NCBI RefSeq assembly: GCF_001870735.1
Contig: NZ_MORL01000009.1
Location: forward strand, 124,001-188,000
DNA: 64,000 bases
Direction: 5' to 3'
Source: Arsenicibacter rosenii
GTDB lineage: Bacteria; Bacteroidota; Bacteroidia; Cytophagales; Spirosomataceae
Shown one piece after another: positions 1 through 7,883 of the stretch. How positions within the stretch are numbered: the first letter of the stretch is position 1; the number at the start of each line of letters is the position of its first letter. Below the pieces are notes generated by a model. The model had not been told where the DNA came from and made no database searches. It was given only the letters and a program-made list of their open reading frames with translations. Made by a program: the position numbers and the translations under genes.

Positions 1-111
1 AAATTTGTCCTCGACCAAAACGGCAATCCGGTAAAACGCTTCGGCCCGACTACCAAACCGGAAGACATGGAAGCTACCATCAAATCGCTTTTACAGCATG
101 ACAACCGCTGA
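1..111 (+). CDS. Glutathione peroxidase family, C-terminal fragment
   Basis: Only the last 36 residues lie in the window; the 5' part is cut off by the window edge. The tail reads KFVLDQNGNPVKRF followed by PTTKPEDM, the pattern at the end of glutathione/thiol peroxidases of the GPx (BsaA-like) family, where the strand before it closes the thioredoxin fold. The enzyme reduces hydroperoxides with a thiol donor, usually thioredoxin in bacteria. The catalytic cysteine lies outside the window, so activity cannot be judged. The TGA stop at 109-111 lies inside the next gene, which begins at 98, so the two are probably translationally coupled. The partner is an OhrR-type peroxide-sensing regulator, which fits the assignment. 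Confidence 0.8.
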   Translation, partial: KFVLDQNGNPVKRFGPTTKPEDMEATIKSLLQHDNR

Positions 112-538
112 AAAACTACATCTGGAAAACCAGCTTTGTTTTCCGCTTTATGTAGCGTCGAGGCTGACGACCCGTATGTATGGCCCGCTGCTGGAGGAGC
201 TGGACGTTACTTATCCGCAGTATCTGGTCCTGCTGGCTCTGTGGCAAACCGATAGTCAGACAGTAGGTGAACTGACAAAGCGTTTATATCTGGAAACTAA
301 TACGCTGACCCCGTTGCTGAAGCGGCTGGAACAAAAGCAATACATCAGCCGGAAGCGGTCGGTAACAGATGAACGGAGCGTGCAGATAAGCCTGACCGAA
401 AGCGGCCAGGCACTGAAAGAGCAGGCATTATGTATTCCGGAGAAAATTGCGGAACTCGTCCGGGATTCGACCATTGATATGCAGGAACTTACCAGCTTCT
501 ACCAGACGCTGCAAAAAATAATCCAGAACGCCGGCTGA
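98..538 (+). CDS. MarR-family organic hydroperoxide regulator, OhrR-type
   Basis: A 146-residue winged-helix regulator. The N-terminus LENQLCFPLYVASR carries a cysteine at residue 14, at the position of the peroxide-sensing cysteine of OhrR. The following TYPQYLVLLALW, the winged-helix segment ETNTLTPLLKRLE, and DERSVQISLTESG are all characteristic of OhrR rather than of generic MarR proteins. OhrR proteins repress peroxidase genes and release DNA when the cysteine is oxidised by organic hydroperoxides. The start overlaps the end of the glutathione peroxidase gene by 14 bases, so the regulator is cotranscribed with a likely target. No ohr gene is visible here. Whether it uses a one-cysteine or two-cysteine mechanism is uncertain, because a second cysteine (about residue 111) lies in the dimerisation helix. 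Confidence 0.85.
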   Translation: MTTAEKLHLENQLCFPLYVASRLTTRMYGPLLEELDVTYPQYLVLLALWQTDSQTVGELTKRLYLETNTLTPLLKRLEQKQYISRKRSVTDERSVQISLTESGQALKEQALCIPEKIAELVRDSTIDMQELTSFYQTLQKIIQNAG

Positions 539-540
539 TC

Positions 541-1227
541 TCAGGCATGAGGCACTTCTTCGGGTTTGTAGCGGCCCAGAACCAGCCAGAACCCGATAAT
601 CGACGCCACGAACAGGCCAATGGTAGCCAGTTGCATGCCACTGGCCTGATTCGGGTGTTCCAGCAGCTGACGCAGCTCCTGCGCCTGTAACCCGGCCCCC
701 ACTGCCAGGATGGTTCGCGGAATCATCCCCATAAAGCCGCCCAGCAGAATGTTCCGCAAACGGGCCCCGGATAAAGCAAAAACCAGATTCGTCAGCGCAA
801 ACGGCAGTACCGGCGACAGCTTGGCGAAGAAAATAAACCAAAGCTCCCGCTGATGAATGCGGGCCAGCACCTGACGGGCCTTTTTATTGTTTTCGAGGTA
901 GGTCAGCAGTTTGGGCTGGTTCAGGAAGCGCACCAGCAGATTGACCAGTGCGATGGCCGCCATGTTGAGAAAAAACACCGGCAGCAGGGCCGGCCACCCT
1001 AAAAAGTAACCGAATACCAAAGCCAGAAAGGTGGGTGGCGTCAGGGCAAAGGTGGAGGTCACACAGCACACCAGCGTTGCGATCAGCCATTCGGGGCCGG
1101 TCCATGCCGCAAACATCGCTTCGCGGGTGATTACTTCATACGTGATCAACGAACTGGTCAGCACGGGCATTACCGTGAGCAGCACGCCCACCACGGCCGG
1201 TATTACCGGCTTTTTTGTTGGGGTCAT
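541..1227 (-). CDS. TVP38/TMEM64 (DedA-like) membrane protein
   Basis: A 228-residue inner-membrane protein with about five or six hydrophobic segments. The middle holds the SNARE-associated/VTT pattern: a glycine-rich FGYFLGWPALLP re-entrant segment, then KLSPVLPFALTNLVFALSG and the GGFMGMIPRT motif, where arginine and proline are typical of the family. DedA/TVP38 proteins are linked to undecaprenyl phosphate or phospholipid translocation and proton-dependent membrane homeostasis; the substrate of this member cannot be told from sequence. Its ATG overlaps the stop of the upstream TlpA-like gene by four bases (ATGA-type junction), so the two form a minus-strand operon. It ends three bases from the convergent ohrR gene, with no obvious terminator between them. 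Confidence 0.85.
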   Translation of the reverse strand: MTPTKKPVIPAVVGVLLTVMPVLTSSLITYEVITREAMFAAWTGPEWLIATLVCCVTSTFALTPPTFLALVFGYFLGWPALLPVFFLNMAAIALVNLLVRFLNQPKLLTYLENNKKARQVLARIHQRELWFIFFAKLSPVLPFALTNLVFALSGARLRNILLGGFMGMIPRTILAVGAGLQAQELRQLLEHPNQASGMQLATIGLFVASIIGFWLVLGRYKPEEVPHA

Positions 1228-2477
1228 TCAGCCAATAATTTGTCGATCAGCCGGTTGTATTCTCCGATGTACTGATCGTAATATTTACCCGTTCCCGGAC
1301 CGGAAAAGCCCGTATGGATATGCCGCACCTTGCCTTTCTTATCGATGAAAATCGTTGTCGGAAAAGCCACCACCCGATTCAGGGCAGGTAACGCTTTGGA
1401 TGCCTGGGCCTTGTCGCTTGTACCAGCCAGCAACACCGGATACTCAACGCCGAAGCGCTCTTTCATCCGCTGTATTTTCGGGCCTGACTCGGCCAGATCG
1501 GCTGTTTTTTCAAACGCCAGCCCAACAATTTCGACGCCGCGTTTCTGGTTACGTTTGTACCAGGGGGCCAGAAAACGGGTTTCATCCATACAGTTCGGGC
1601 ACCATGTACCCAAAATCTGCACAACCGTCACTTTACCGTTAAAACGTTCATCATTTAGTGATAATTGCTTCCCGTCGGGTTGCGGAAACGAAAAAGCGAA
1701 GGATTGTCCCTCTTTGATATATGTCAGTTTAGCCGGATCGGGCAAGGCCGCTTTCGGGTCGGGCTTTGCGGTCCAGATTTCATGGCCGGCCACGCCCGCC
1801 CAGAAATCGCCTTTCAGCGTCCGGTCAGCGTTTTGTTTTGCTTTGAACGTGAAGAGGTGGGAGCCGTCGAAACAAGACAGCAGCAGGCTGTCGCCGTACA
1901 CGTTACCGGCCAGGTAGCGGTAATCACCGGTTTCGGTCAGGAACGTGCCGGTCACCTGATTGCCGGTTTGTTTGAAAATGCCCACGGCCGGATAGGCACC
2001 GCTGCCATCCGGTTCGCTGAACGTGACGGCCCATGTGCCTCCGAAACTGGCTTTCGCCTGATCGGTTGTGGTTGGCTTAAACCGTGCTGCCGTGCCATAC
2101 TGTGCCTCAAACGGCAGCGTCTGGTATTGCTGTGCTACCCGGCGGCGCTTCCAGTAGCCTTTCATGGTATTTCCGGAAACATGCGCCACAATTTCTGAAT
2201 CAAACAACGCCATCGGAATCCGGAGCGTATCGCCCTGCATGCTGGCTGCATCCATCGGCAGGCGTTCGGCGCCGTTCACGGCATAGACGGTATATGTGTG
2301 TACACCCTTAGCCGGATCGGCCGTCGGCTGAACATCGAGGCCAAACGGCAGCTCTCCGCCCGCGTTTTTGATTACGGCGCGCCAGGCACCGGATTTAACC
2401 GAAGCCGTCGATTGTGCGGATACCAGAACCGGCATTCCCGCAAACGCCAGCAGACAGATGGTCAGGATTTTCTTCAT
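1224..2477 (-). CDS. TlpA-like thioredoxin-domain protein, exported
   Basis: A 417-residue protein with a signal peptide (KKILTICLLAFAGMPVLVSAQ). Residues about 25-250 form a beta-rich domain of the kind found before the thioredoxin fold in Bacteroidota (lipocalin-like or DUF4369-like, not clearly assigned). The C-terminal 160 residues are a TlpA/ResA-type thioredoxin domain with the active site WCPNC (cysteines near 293 and 296) and a cis-proline region VAFPTTIFIDKKG. Such proteins are periplasmic thiol reductases acting in cytochrome c maturation or general envelope disulfide chemistry. The gene lies first in an operon with the TVP38-type gene and is divergent from rsmH. The specific partner is unknown. 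Confidence 0.85.
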   Translation of the reverse strand: MKKILTICLLAFAGMPVLVSAQSTASVKSGAWRAVIKNAGGELPFGLDVQPTADPAKGVHTYTVYAVNGAERLPMDAASMQGDTLRIPMALFDSEIVAHVSGNTMKGYWKRRRVAQQYQTLPFEAQYGTAARFKPTTTDQAKASFGGTWAVTFSEPDGSGAYPAVGIFKQTGNQVTGTFLTETGDYRYLAGNVYGDSLLLSCFDGSHLFTFKAKQNADRTLKGDFWAGVAGHEIWTAKPDPKAALPDPAKLTYIKEGQSFAFSFPQPDGKQLSLNDERFNGKVTVVQILGTWCPNCMDETRFLAPWYKRNQKRGVEIVGLAFEKTADLAESGPKIQRMKERFGVEYPVLLAGTSDKAQASKALPALNRVVAFPTTIFIDKKGKVRHIHTGFSGPGTGKYYDQYIGEYNRLIDKLLAE

Positions 2478-2540
2478 ACCACAAAAAAATAACGCCGGTC
2501 AGGATTGCCGTATACTACCGCACAATCGGGCGCGATTTGC

Positions 2541-2548
2541 TAAGTTTG
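2541..2548 (+). promoter_or_regulatory. Candidate -7 element before rsmH
   Basis: TAAGTTTG fits the Bacteroidota -7 consensus TAnnTTTG and lies 75 bases before the rsmH ATG. No TTG sits at the usual 18-21 base distance upstream, so only half of the promoter is supported. It would serve the rsmH-ftsL-ftsI-murE block. Confidence 0.4.
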
Positions 2549-2623
2549 TAACTGACAAAAGTTTCGGATTGGTTCCTTACCGGCCCGGGCTTTGTCTGAA
2601 AACAACGACCCATACATGTCTTT

Positions 2624-3535
2624 ATGACTGAAAATAGCACTTACCATACCCCGGTCATGCTTCAGGAATGCCTTGACGGCCTGAATCTGACCCCGGGCGG
2701 CATTTACGTTGATGTTACCTTCGGCGGAGGCGGGCACAGCCGGGCCATCCTCCAGCGGCTGGAAGGTGGCCGGCTGGTTGCGTTTGACCAGGACCCCGAT
2801 GCCCGGCTTCAGGCGCAGCACATAGGCGACCCGCGACTGACGTTCATTGCCGCTAACTTCCGGTACCTGCAACGGTATCTCCGGCTGTACGGCATCCGGA
2901 AAGTCGACGGTATTCTGGCAGACCTCGGCATTTCGTCGCATCAGATCGACACCCCGGAACGGGGCTTTTCCACGCGCTACGACGCGCCGCTCGACATGCG
3001 TATGAACCAGCAGGGCGAGCAGACTGCCGCCGATGTAGTGAACAATTACCCCGAAGACCAGCTGCATCGTATTCTGGGCATGTACGGCGAAATCACCAAT
3101 GCCCGCACAGCAGCCGGTGCGATTGCTGCCAGCCGGCTGAACAGCCCGATCAAAACCGTTAACGACCTGAAAGCCGCCCTGCAACGGTATGCGCCGCGGG
3201 GTAAGGAAAATAAGTATTTCGCGCAGGTTTTTCAGGCTCTCCGCATTGAAGTGAACGAAGAGTTAAAGGTGCTCGAAGAATTTTTGCTGCAAGTGCCCGA
3301 CGTACTCAATCCCGAGGGCCGGCTGGTCGTTATGTCGTATCATTCGCTGGAAGACCGGCTGGTGAAAAACTTCATCAACAAAGGCAAATTTCACGGCGAG
3401 GTAGAAAAAGACCTGTTTGGCAATGACCTCAAACCCCTTCAGTCGGTAACCCGAAAACCGGTAGAAGCCAGCGACGAAGAAATCAGCCGTAATCCCCGCG
3501 CCCGCAGCGCCAAGTTACGCATCGCCGAAAAATAA
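2624..3535 (+). CDS. rsmH: 16S rRNA (cytosine(1402)-N(4))-methyltransferase RsmH (MraW)
   Basis: At 303 residues it has the usual length. The N-terminus HTPVMLQECLDGL and the SAM-binding loop VDVTFGGGGHS are diagnostic, followed by DLGISSHQID, the RGFSTRYDAPLDMRM segment and a C-terminal SYHSLEDRLVKNF. It methylates N4 of C1402 in the decoding centre of 16S rRNA. In most Bacteroidota rsmH follows mraZ at the head of the division and cell wall cluster; here the gene upstream is a divergent TlpA-like gene, and mraZ is absent from this location. Downstream, 225 bases of palindromic tandem repeat separate it from ftsL. Confidence 0.97.
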   Translation: MTENSTYHTPVMLQECLDGLNLTPGGIYVDVTFGGGGHSRAILQRLEGGRLVAFDQDPDARLQAQHIGDPRLTFIAANFRYLQRYLRLYGIRKVDGILADLGISSHQIDTPERGFSTRYDAPLDMRMNQQGEQTAADVVNNYPEDQLHRILGMYGEITNARTAAGAIAASRLNSPIKTVNDLKAALQRYAPRGKENKYFAQVFQALRIEVNEELKVLEEFLLQVPDVLNPEGRLVVMSYHSLEDRLVKNFINKGKFHGEVEKDLFGNDLKPLQSVTRKPVEASDEEISRNPRARSAKLRIAEK

Positions 3536-3540
3536 CGTAG

Positions 3541-3760
3541 GGGCGACCCCACGTGGTCGCCCAAAACCATCCATGTGGGCGAACAAAAACCGTACGGGCG
3601 ACCCCACGTGGTCGCCCAAAACCATCCATGTGGGCGAACAAAAACCGTACGGTCGACCCCACGTGGCCGCCCAAAACCATCCACGTGGGCGAACATGCAT
3701 CAATCGCATATTCGCCCAAAAATCATCCACGGGGCGACCACACGGGGTCGCCCGTACGAC
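3541..3760 (+). repeat. GC-rich palindromic tandem repeat, about 55-base unit
   Basis: Two identical 55-base units (3541-3595 and 3596-3650) are followed by a diverged third unit starting at 3651 and an altered remnant ending near 3757. Each unit opens with GGGCGACC-CCACGT-GGTCGCCC: 8-base arms able to form a hairpin, with CACGTG in the middle. The rest of the unit is an A-rich link and a second partial arm (GTGGGCGAAC). The array starts six bases after the rsmH stop and ends a few bases before the ftsL ATG. It has almost no stop codons in several frames, which makes long spurious reading frames. The same core, with a different period, occurs at 59344-59469. There are no unique spacers, so it is not a CRISPR array. 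Confidence 0.9.
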
Positions 3761-4165
3761 ATGCAACGTATGGCAAAGAATACATACCGTACCCCCAAAG
3801 TCAAAGCCGAAATCCGTCAGAAGCGGAAAAGCCGGCTGCGTATGTTCATTGACAATGTCATTGGCTTCGATCACTTGTTTGGCGAGGGCGATAACGCATG
3901 GCCTATCCGCAACATCGAACGTATTTTGTGGATTACTGTTCTGATGACGGTTTACGTCGGGCTCAATCACAACGCCGAGCGGCTCGTCCGGCAGATTCAG
4001 CAAACGAAGACCAGTGTCGATGAGCTTCGGGCGAAGTACACCACACTGGAAGCTGATTTCATGAAAAGCGGCAAACAATCTGAACTGAGTAAACGGGTGG
4101 CCCCGCTGGGTTTAACTGACGGACAGACCCCACCCCGCAAAATAATTGTCAAATCCGATGAGTGA
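3761..4165 (+). CDS. ftsL: FtsL-like small division protein
   Basis: A 134-residue protein with a basic cytoplasmic N-terminus, one transmembrane helix (IERILWITVLMTVYVGL) and a short periplasmic coiled coil (ERLVRQIQQTKTSVDELRAKYTTLEADFMK). This topology and its place between rsmH and ftsI identify it as the FtsL-type protein of Bacteroidota, which scaffolds the FtsQBL/FtsWI complex; sequence conservation in this family is low. I chose the ATG at 3761, just after the repeat array; the ATG at 3770 is equally possible. The frame stays open upstream through the repeats to about 3575, but that extension is repeat-encoded and unlikely to be native. The stop overlaps the ftsI start by eight bases. 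Confidence 0.8.
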   Translation: MQRMAKNTYRTPKVKAEIRQKRKSRLRMFIDNVIGFDHLFGEGDNAWPIRNIERILWITVLMTVYVGLNHNAERLVRQIQQTKTSVDELRAKYTTLEADFMKSGKQSELSKRVAPLGLTDGQTPPRKIIVKSDE

Positions 4166-6308
4166 GAAGCCATCCAACATTAAGCAGGAATTTCTATTGC
4201 GGGCAACGCTGGCCTTCATTGCCATCGCCCTGTTTGCGGTGGCGGTGGTGGTCAGGCTCGTCTATGTACAGTTTTTTGAGGTGTACGAAGGCAAACGCTG
4301 GATTGAACGGCTTGAGGGCGTTAAAATCCGGCGGGATACCCTCCGGGCCATGCGGGGTAATATTTATGCGGCCGACGGGCGCAGCCTGCTGGCCACCTCG
4401 CTGCCTTCCTACGATGTCGGCCTTGACCCAACCGTCGCCGATTCCTTGTTTTTTGCCCGAAAGAAAGATTCGCTGGGCACGGTGCTGCACAATGTTTTCC
4501 GCGACCGGACCAAAGAAGAATATATCCGGCTGGCGGAGGATGCGCGGGAAGAAGGCCTGCAATATGTCTCGCTTCCGCGGCGGGTCAGTTTTTCGGAGCG
4601 GGAGTACATGCGCAAATGGCCGTTTTTCCGGAAGCGCGACCGTATCGTTACCCATCCCGATAAGAAGAACCTTAAACGTACCAAAATTTACCGGGGTGGC
4701 GGCGGTGTGTTCCGGGCGTATTATGAACGGTATCATCCGTTCGGGACCATGGCCGAACGCACGCTGGGTATGCTGAACCCCGAAAACGGCAAAGGCCTCC
4801 GCGGACTCGAAGAAAGCTACCAGTCAGAACTGGCCGGTAAAAACGCGGTTGGGCTCATTGAGGTATTGTCGGGCGGTGTAAAAAAACCGGTCGAAGACGG
4901 CCCCGACATGCGCCCCGAACCCGGCATGGACCTCTATACGACGATTGATGTTAATTATCAGGACATTGCCGAGTCATCGCTGCGCAAATACATGGAGAAG
5001 TTTCAGGCCGACAAAGGCTGTGTACTGATCATGGAGGTTGCTACCGGCGAAATTAAAGCCATTGCGAACCTGACTCGTTCGGGTGACCGGTATTTCGAAA
5101 ATTTCAACCACGCCCTGGCTGGCCGCACCGATCCGGGCTCCACATTTAAGCTGGCGACCATGATCGCCTTGCTGGAAGAAAAGGCCATCACCCCGAAAAC
5201 GCTTGTGCCAACCGGTAATGGCCGGACTACTTACCGGGGCGTTGAGATTAAAGACTCAGGGCATAAAGGATATGGTACGATCACGGCTCAGCAGGTGTTC
5301 GAAAAATCGTCAAACGTGGGTATCCACCTGATGATGAAAAACTATTTCTACAGCCGGCCGGACCTGTATTGCCAATACCTGCGGAAATTTAAGCTGACAC
5401 AGCCCACCGGCATTCACATGAAGGGCGAGGCCAAACCTTTTATCCGGAACCCCGACATGAAAGGCTGGAGCAGAACCTCGCTGACGTTTATGTCGTATGG
5501 TTATGAAATGCTCATTACGCCGCTTCAGATGGCCACGTTCTACAATGCCGTTGCCAACGACGGCAAATGGGTTCGCCCTATGCTTGTGAAGCAGGTACGG
5601 CTGGCCGACGAAGTAATCATCGATAACAAACCATATGTTGCTCCTGAACCAATCTGCTCGGAGCGCACCGTGAAACTGGTGAAAAACATGCTGGAAGGCG
5701 TGGTCCTGCACGGTACCGCCAGTAAAATCGGGACAAAATTCTACCGGATCGCGGGCAAAACCGGAACGGCTCAGAAAAAAATGGGGCAGTCGGGCAGCTA
5801 CTACTCGTCATTTATCGGTTACTTCCCCGCCAACCGACCCAAATACACCGTATTGGCGGCGATTGACAATCCGCGCTTCAGCAACAACGACTCACTCTAT
5901 GGCGGGAAGGTAGCGGCGCCGGTTTTCAAGGAGGTGGCCGACCGTATTCATGCCTTTGATATTCACATGCATCCCCCACTCGTTAAGCGGGCGACCAAAC
6001 ATTTACCGGACCTGAAAGCCGGTCTGGCCGAAGACCTGCATACCATCGGCACTGAACTGGCCCTGGCAGGTGAGCCGGATACCGACGGGTGGGTACAGAA
6101 AACAAAAAGCGGCGGCTGGAAAAGCCAGTCATCCAATCAGAAACGCGTTCCTGACGTACGGGGGCTGACCCTCCGCGATGCGCTGTATCTCCTTGAAAAC
6201 AGAGGCATCCGTGTCAGCATAACCGGACAGGGACGGGTAAAAGAACAATCCATTGAACCCGGCACGGCGATAAAAGGCCCGCAGGCCATTGCGCTGGTAC
6301 TGGAGTAA
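4158..6308 (+). CDS. ftsI: Division-type penicillin-binding protein (FtsI/PBP3-like) with PASTA domain
   Basis: A 716-residue class B transpeptidase that crosslinks septal peptidoglycan. In order: a cytoplasmic tail and membrane anchor (residues about 15-40), a dimerisation/pedestal domain, the transpeptidase domain, and one C-terminal PASTA domain (about 658-716, beginning RVPDVRGLTLRDAL). The three active-site motifs are intact: S328-TF-K331, S384-S-N386 and K534-T-G536. The ATG at 4158 is chosen because the homologous sequence starts at MSEKPSNIKQEF and the codon overlaps the ftsL stop; an upstream TTG at 4146 is in frame but unlikely. It is followed 13 bases later by murE. A PASTA domain is common in FtsI of Bacteroidota and may sense peptidoglycan fragments. 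Confidence 0.95.
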   Translation: MSEKPSNIKQEFLLRATLAFIAIALFAVAVVVRLVYVQFFEVYEGKRWIERLEGVKIRRDTLRAMRGNIYAADGRSLLATSLPSYDVGLDPTVADSLFFARKKDSLGTVLHNVFRDRTKEEYIRLAEDAREEGLQYVSLPRRVSFSEREYMRKWPFFRKRDRIVTHPDKKNLKRTKIYRGGGGVFRAYYERYHPFGTMAERTLGMLNPENGKGLRGLEESYQSELAGKNAVGLIEVLSGGVKKPVEDGPDMRPEPGMDLYTTIDVNYQDIAESSLRKYMEKFQADKGCVLIMEVATGEIKAIANLTRSGDRYFENFNHALAGRTDPGSTFKLATMIALLEEKAITPKTLVPTGNGRTTYRGVEIKDSGHKGYGTITAQQVFEKSSNVGIHLMMKNYFYSRPDLYCQYLRKFKLTQPTGIHMKGEAKPFIRNPDMKGWSRTSLTFMSYGYEMLITPLQMATFYNAVANDGKWVRPMLVKQVRLADEVIIDNKPYVAPEPICSERTVKLVKNMLEGVVLHGTASKIGTKFYRIAGKTGTAQKKMGQSGSYYSSFIGYFPANRPKYTVLAAIDNPRFSNNDSLYGGKVAAPVFKEVADRIHAFDIHMHPPLVKRATKHLPDLKAGLAEDLHTIGTELALAGEPDTDGWVQKTKSGGWKSQSSNQKRVPDVRGLTLRDALYLLENRGIRVSITGQGRVKEQSIEPGTAIKGPQAIALVLE

Positions 6309-6321
6309 CTGAATAACGTAT

Positions 6322-7779
6322 ATGCAACTCAAAGACATTGCCTATAAGGTGTCGCTGCTCGCTACGTCGGGAAGCATGGATACCGACATCACCAGCATGA
6401 CCATGGACTCGCGCAAGGCGGGTACCGGCAGCCTGTTTATCGCGGTACGGGGAACGGTCACTGACGGACACCATTTTATCGATAAAGCCATTGAGCAGGG
6501 TGCGTCGGCCATCCTGTGCGAGGCGTTGCCGCAGAATCTTCGGCCGGAGGTAGCCTATGTCCAGGTGCAGGACTCCGCCAAAGCCATGGGCCTTATGGCC
6601 GCCAATTTTTATAACCACCCGGCAAAAAAGCTGAAGCTGGTGGGTGTCACAGGCACGAACGGCAAAACCTCAACGGCTACCCTGCTCTTCCGCCTGTTCC
6701 GGGCCCTGGGTTATCGCTGTGGATTGCTGTCGACGGTCCAGAACCAGATCGACGATGAGGTAATCCCGTCGACACACACCACACCCGATTCGATTACGAT
6801 CAATGTGCTGCTGAGCGATATGCTGCGTCACGGCTGTACGCACGTATTTATGGAAGTCAGCTCACACGCCGTTGTGCAGGAGCGGATCGCGGGCCTGACC
6901 TTTGCCGGTGGTATTTTTACCAACATTACACACGATCACCTCGATTTCCACAAAACGTTTGATAACTACATTAAGGCCAAAAAAGGCTTTTTCGACCAGT
7001 TGCCCGCCTCAGCCTTTGCGCTGGTAAACGTGGATGACAAACGCGGTATGGTGATGTTGCAGAACACAGCCGCCCGCAAGGAAAGCTATTCGCTCCAGAC
7101 CCTGGGCACGTTCAAAGGCCGGATCATTGCCGACGGACTGTTCGGGCTGGAAATGGACATTGAAGGCCGCCACGTCTGGTTCAAACTGATCGGTAAGTTC
7201 AACGCCTATAACCTGCTGGCTGTGTATGGCGCAGCCGTGCTGCTGGGCGAAGACCGCGATGAGGTCCTGACCCAGTTATCGGGTCTGATGCCCCCGCCAG
7301 GCCGCTTTGAACAGGTAATTTCCGGCAACCAGATCGTGGGTATTGTCGACTATGCCCATACGCCGGATGCCTTGCAGAACGTACTGGAAACGATTGCCAG
7401 CCTGCGCAACGAAAATGAACAGGTTATTACGGTTGTCGGTTGCGGCGGAAACCGGGATGCCGCCAAACGGCCGATCATGGCCGAAATCGCCTGTAAATTC
7501 AGCAATAAGGTGATTCTGACCTCCGACAACCCGCGCAACGAAGACCCGATGGCCATCCTGGAGCAGATGCAGGCCGGGGTGCCGCCCATCGATTTTAAGA
7601 AAACCATCACCATCGAAGACCGGAAAGAAGCCATTCTGAAAGCCGTGTCGATGGCCCAACCCCGCGATATTATTCTGGTAGCCGGCAAAGGGCACGAAAC
7701 CTATCAGGAAATCAAGGGTGTAAAATACGATTTCGACGATCGGCAGGTACTTCGCGACGCCTTTGCCGCTAAAAATTAA
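6322..7779 (+). CDS. murE: UDP-MurNAc-L-Ala-D-Glu:meso-diaminopimelate ligase MurE
   Basis: A 485-residue Mur ligase of normal length. The N-terminal UDP-binding domain contains TMDSRKAGTGSLFIAVRG, the central ATPase has the P-loop GVTGTNGKTST, and the carbamylated-lysine region and THDHLDFHKTF follow. The C-terminal domain holds DNPRNEDP; the DNPR motif is the signature of enzymes adding meso-diaminopimelate rather than lysine, so this cell wall is probably of the mDAP type. It acts in the cytoplasm in the third step of stem peptide assembly. It follows ftsI closely and is separated from mraY by about 100 bases that contain a hairpin. Confidence 0.97.
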   Translation: MQLKDIAYKVSLLATSGSMDTDITSMTMDSRKAGTGSLFIAVRGTVTDGHHFIDKAIEQGASAILCEALPQNLRPEVAYVQVQDSAKAMGLMAANFYNHPAKKLKLVGVTGTNGKTSTATLLFRLFRALGYRCGLLSTVQNQIDDEVIPSTHTTPDSITINVLLSDMLRHGCTHVFMEVSSHAVVQERIAGLTFAGGIFTNITHDHLDFHKTFDNYIKAKKGFFDQLPASAFALVNVDDKRGMVMLQNTAARKESYSLQTLGTFKGRIIADGLFGLEMDIEGRHVWFKLIGKFNAYNLLAVYGAAVLLGEDRDEVLTQLSGLMPPPGRFEQVISGNQIVGIVDYAHTPDALQNVLETIASLRNENEQVITVVGCGGNRDAAKRPIMAEIACKFSNKVILTSDNPRNEDPMAILEQMQAGVPPIDFKKTITIEDRKEAILKAVSMAQPRDIILVAGKGHETYQEIKGVKYDFDDRQVLRDAFAAKN

Positions 7780-7823
7780 TCGGAGTTTTCTTACCTTTGA
7801 TGGCTAATAGAAGAGCGAAAAGC

Positions 7824-7863
7824 CGAAAAAGCGAAAGAGTGAAGGCATTCTTTCGCTTTTTCG
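7824..7863 (+). repeat. Purine-rich inverted repeat between murE and mraY
   Basis: Perfect 14-base arms CGAAAAAGCGAAAG (7824-7837) and its complement (7850-7863), with a 12-base loop. The right arm is not followed by a run of T, so it is not a standard intrinsic terminator. The sequence belongs to the GAAAGAGCG-type modules also seen at 10741 and 14413. A TACCTTTG at 7792-7799 could be a -7 element for mraY, with no well-placed upstream TTG. Confidence 0.6.
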
Positions 7864-7883
7864 CTCATTCATAAATTACCTCC

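Noticed and set aside
3541-3760. Possible CRISPR array
   Set aside because: Units are tandem and nearly identical along their whole length; there are no unique spacers and no cas genes.
3439-4078. Long reading frames on the minus strand across the repeat
   Set aside because: They encode only the repeat in translation and read antisense to rsmH and ftsL; no family resemblance.
4146-4157. TTG start four codons upstream for ftsI
   Set aside because: The ATG at 4158 overlaps the ftsL stop in the usual way and matches the start of homologues.
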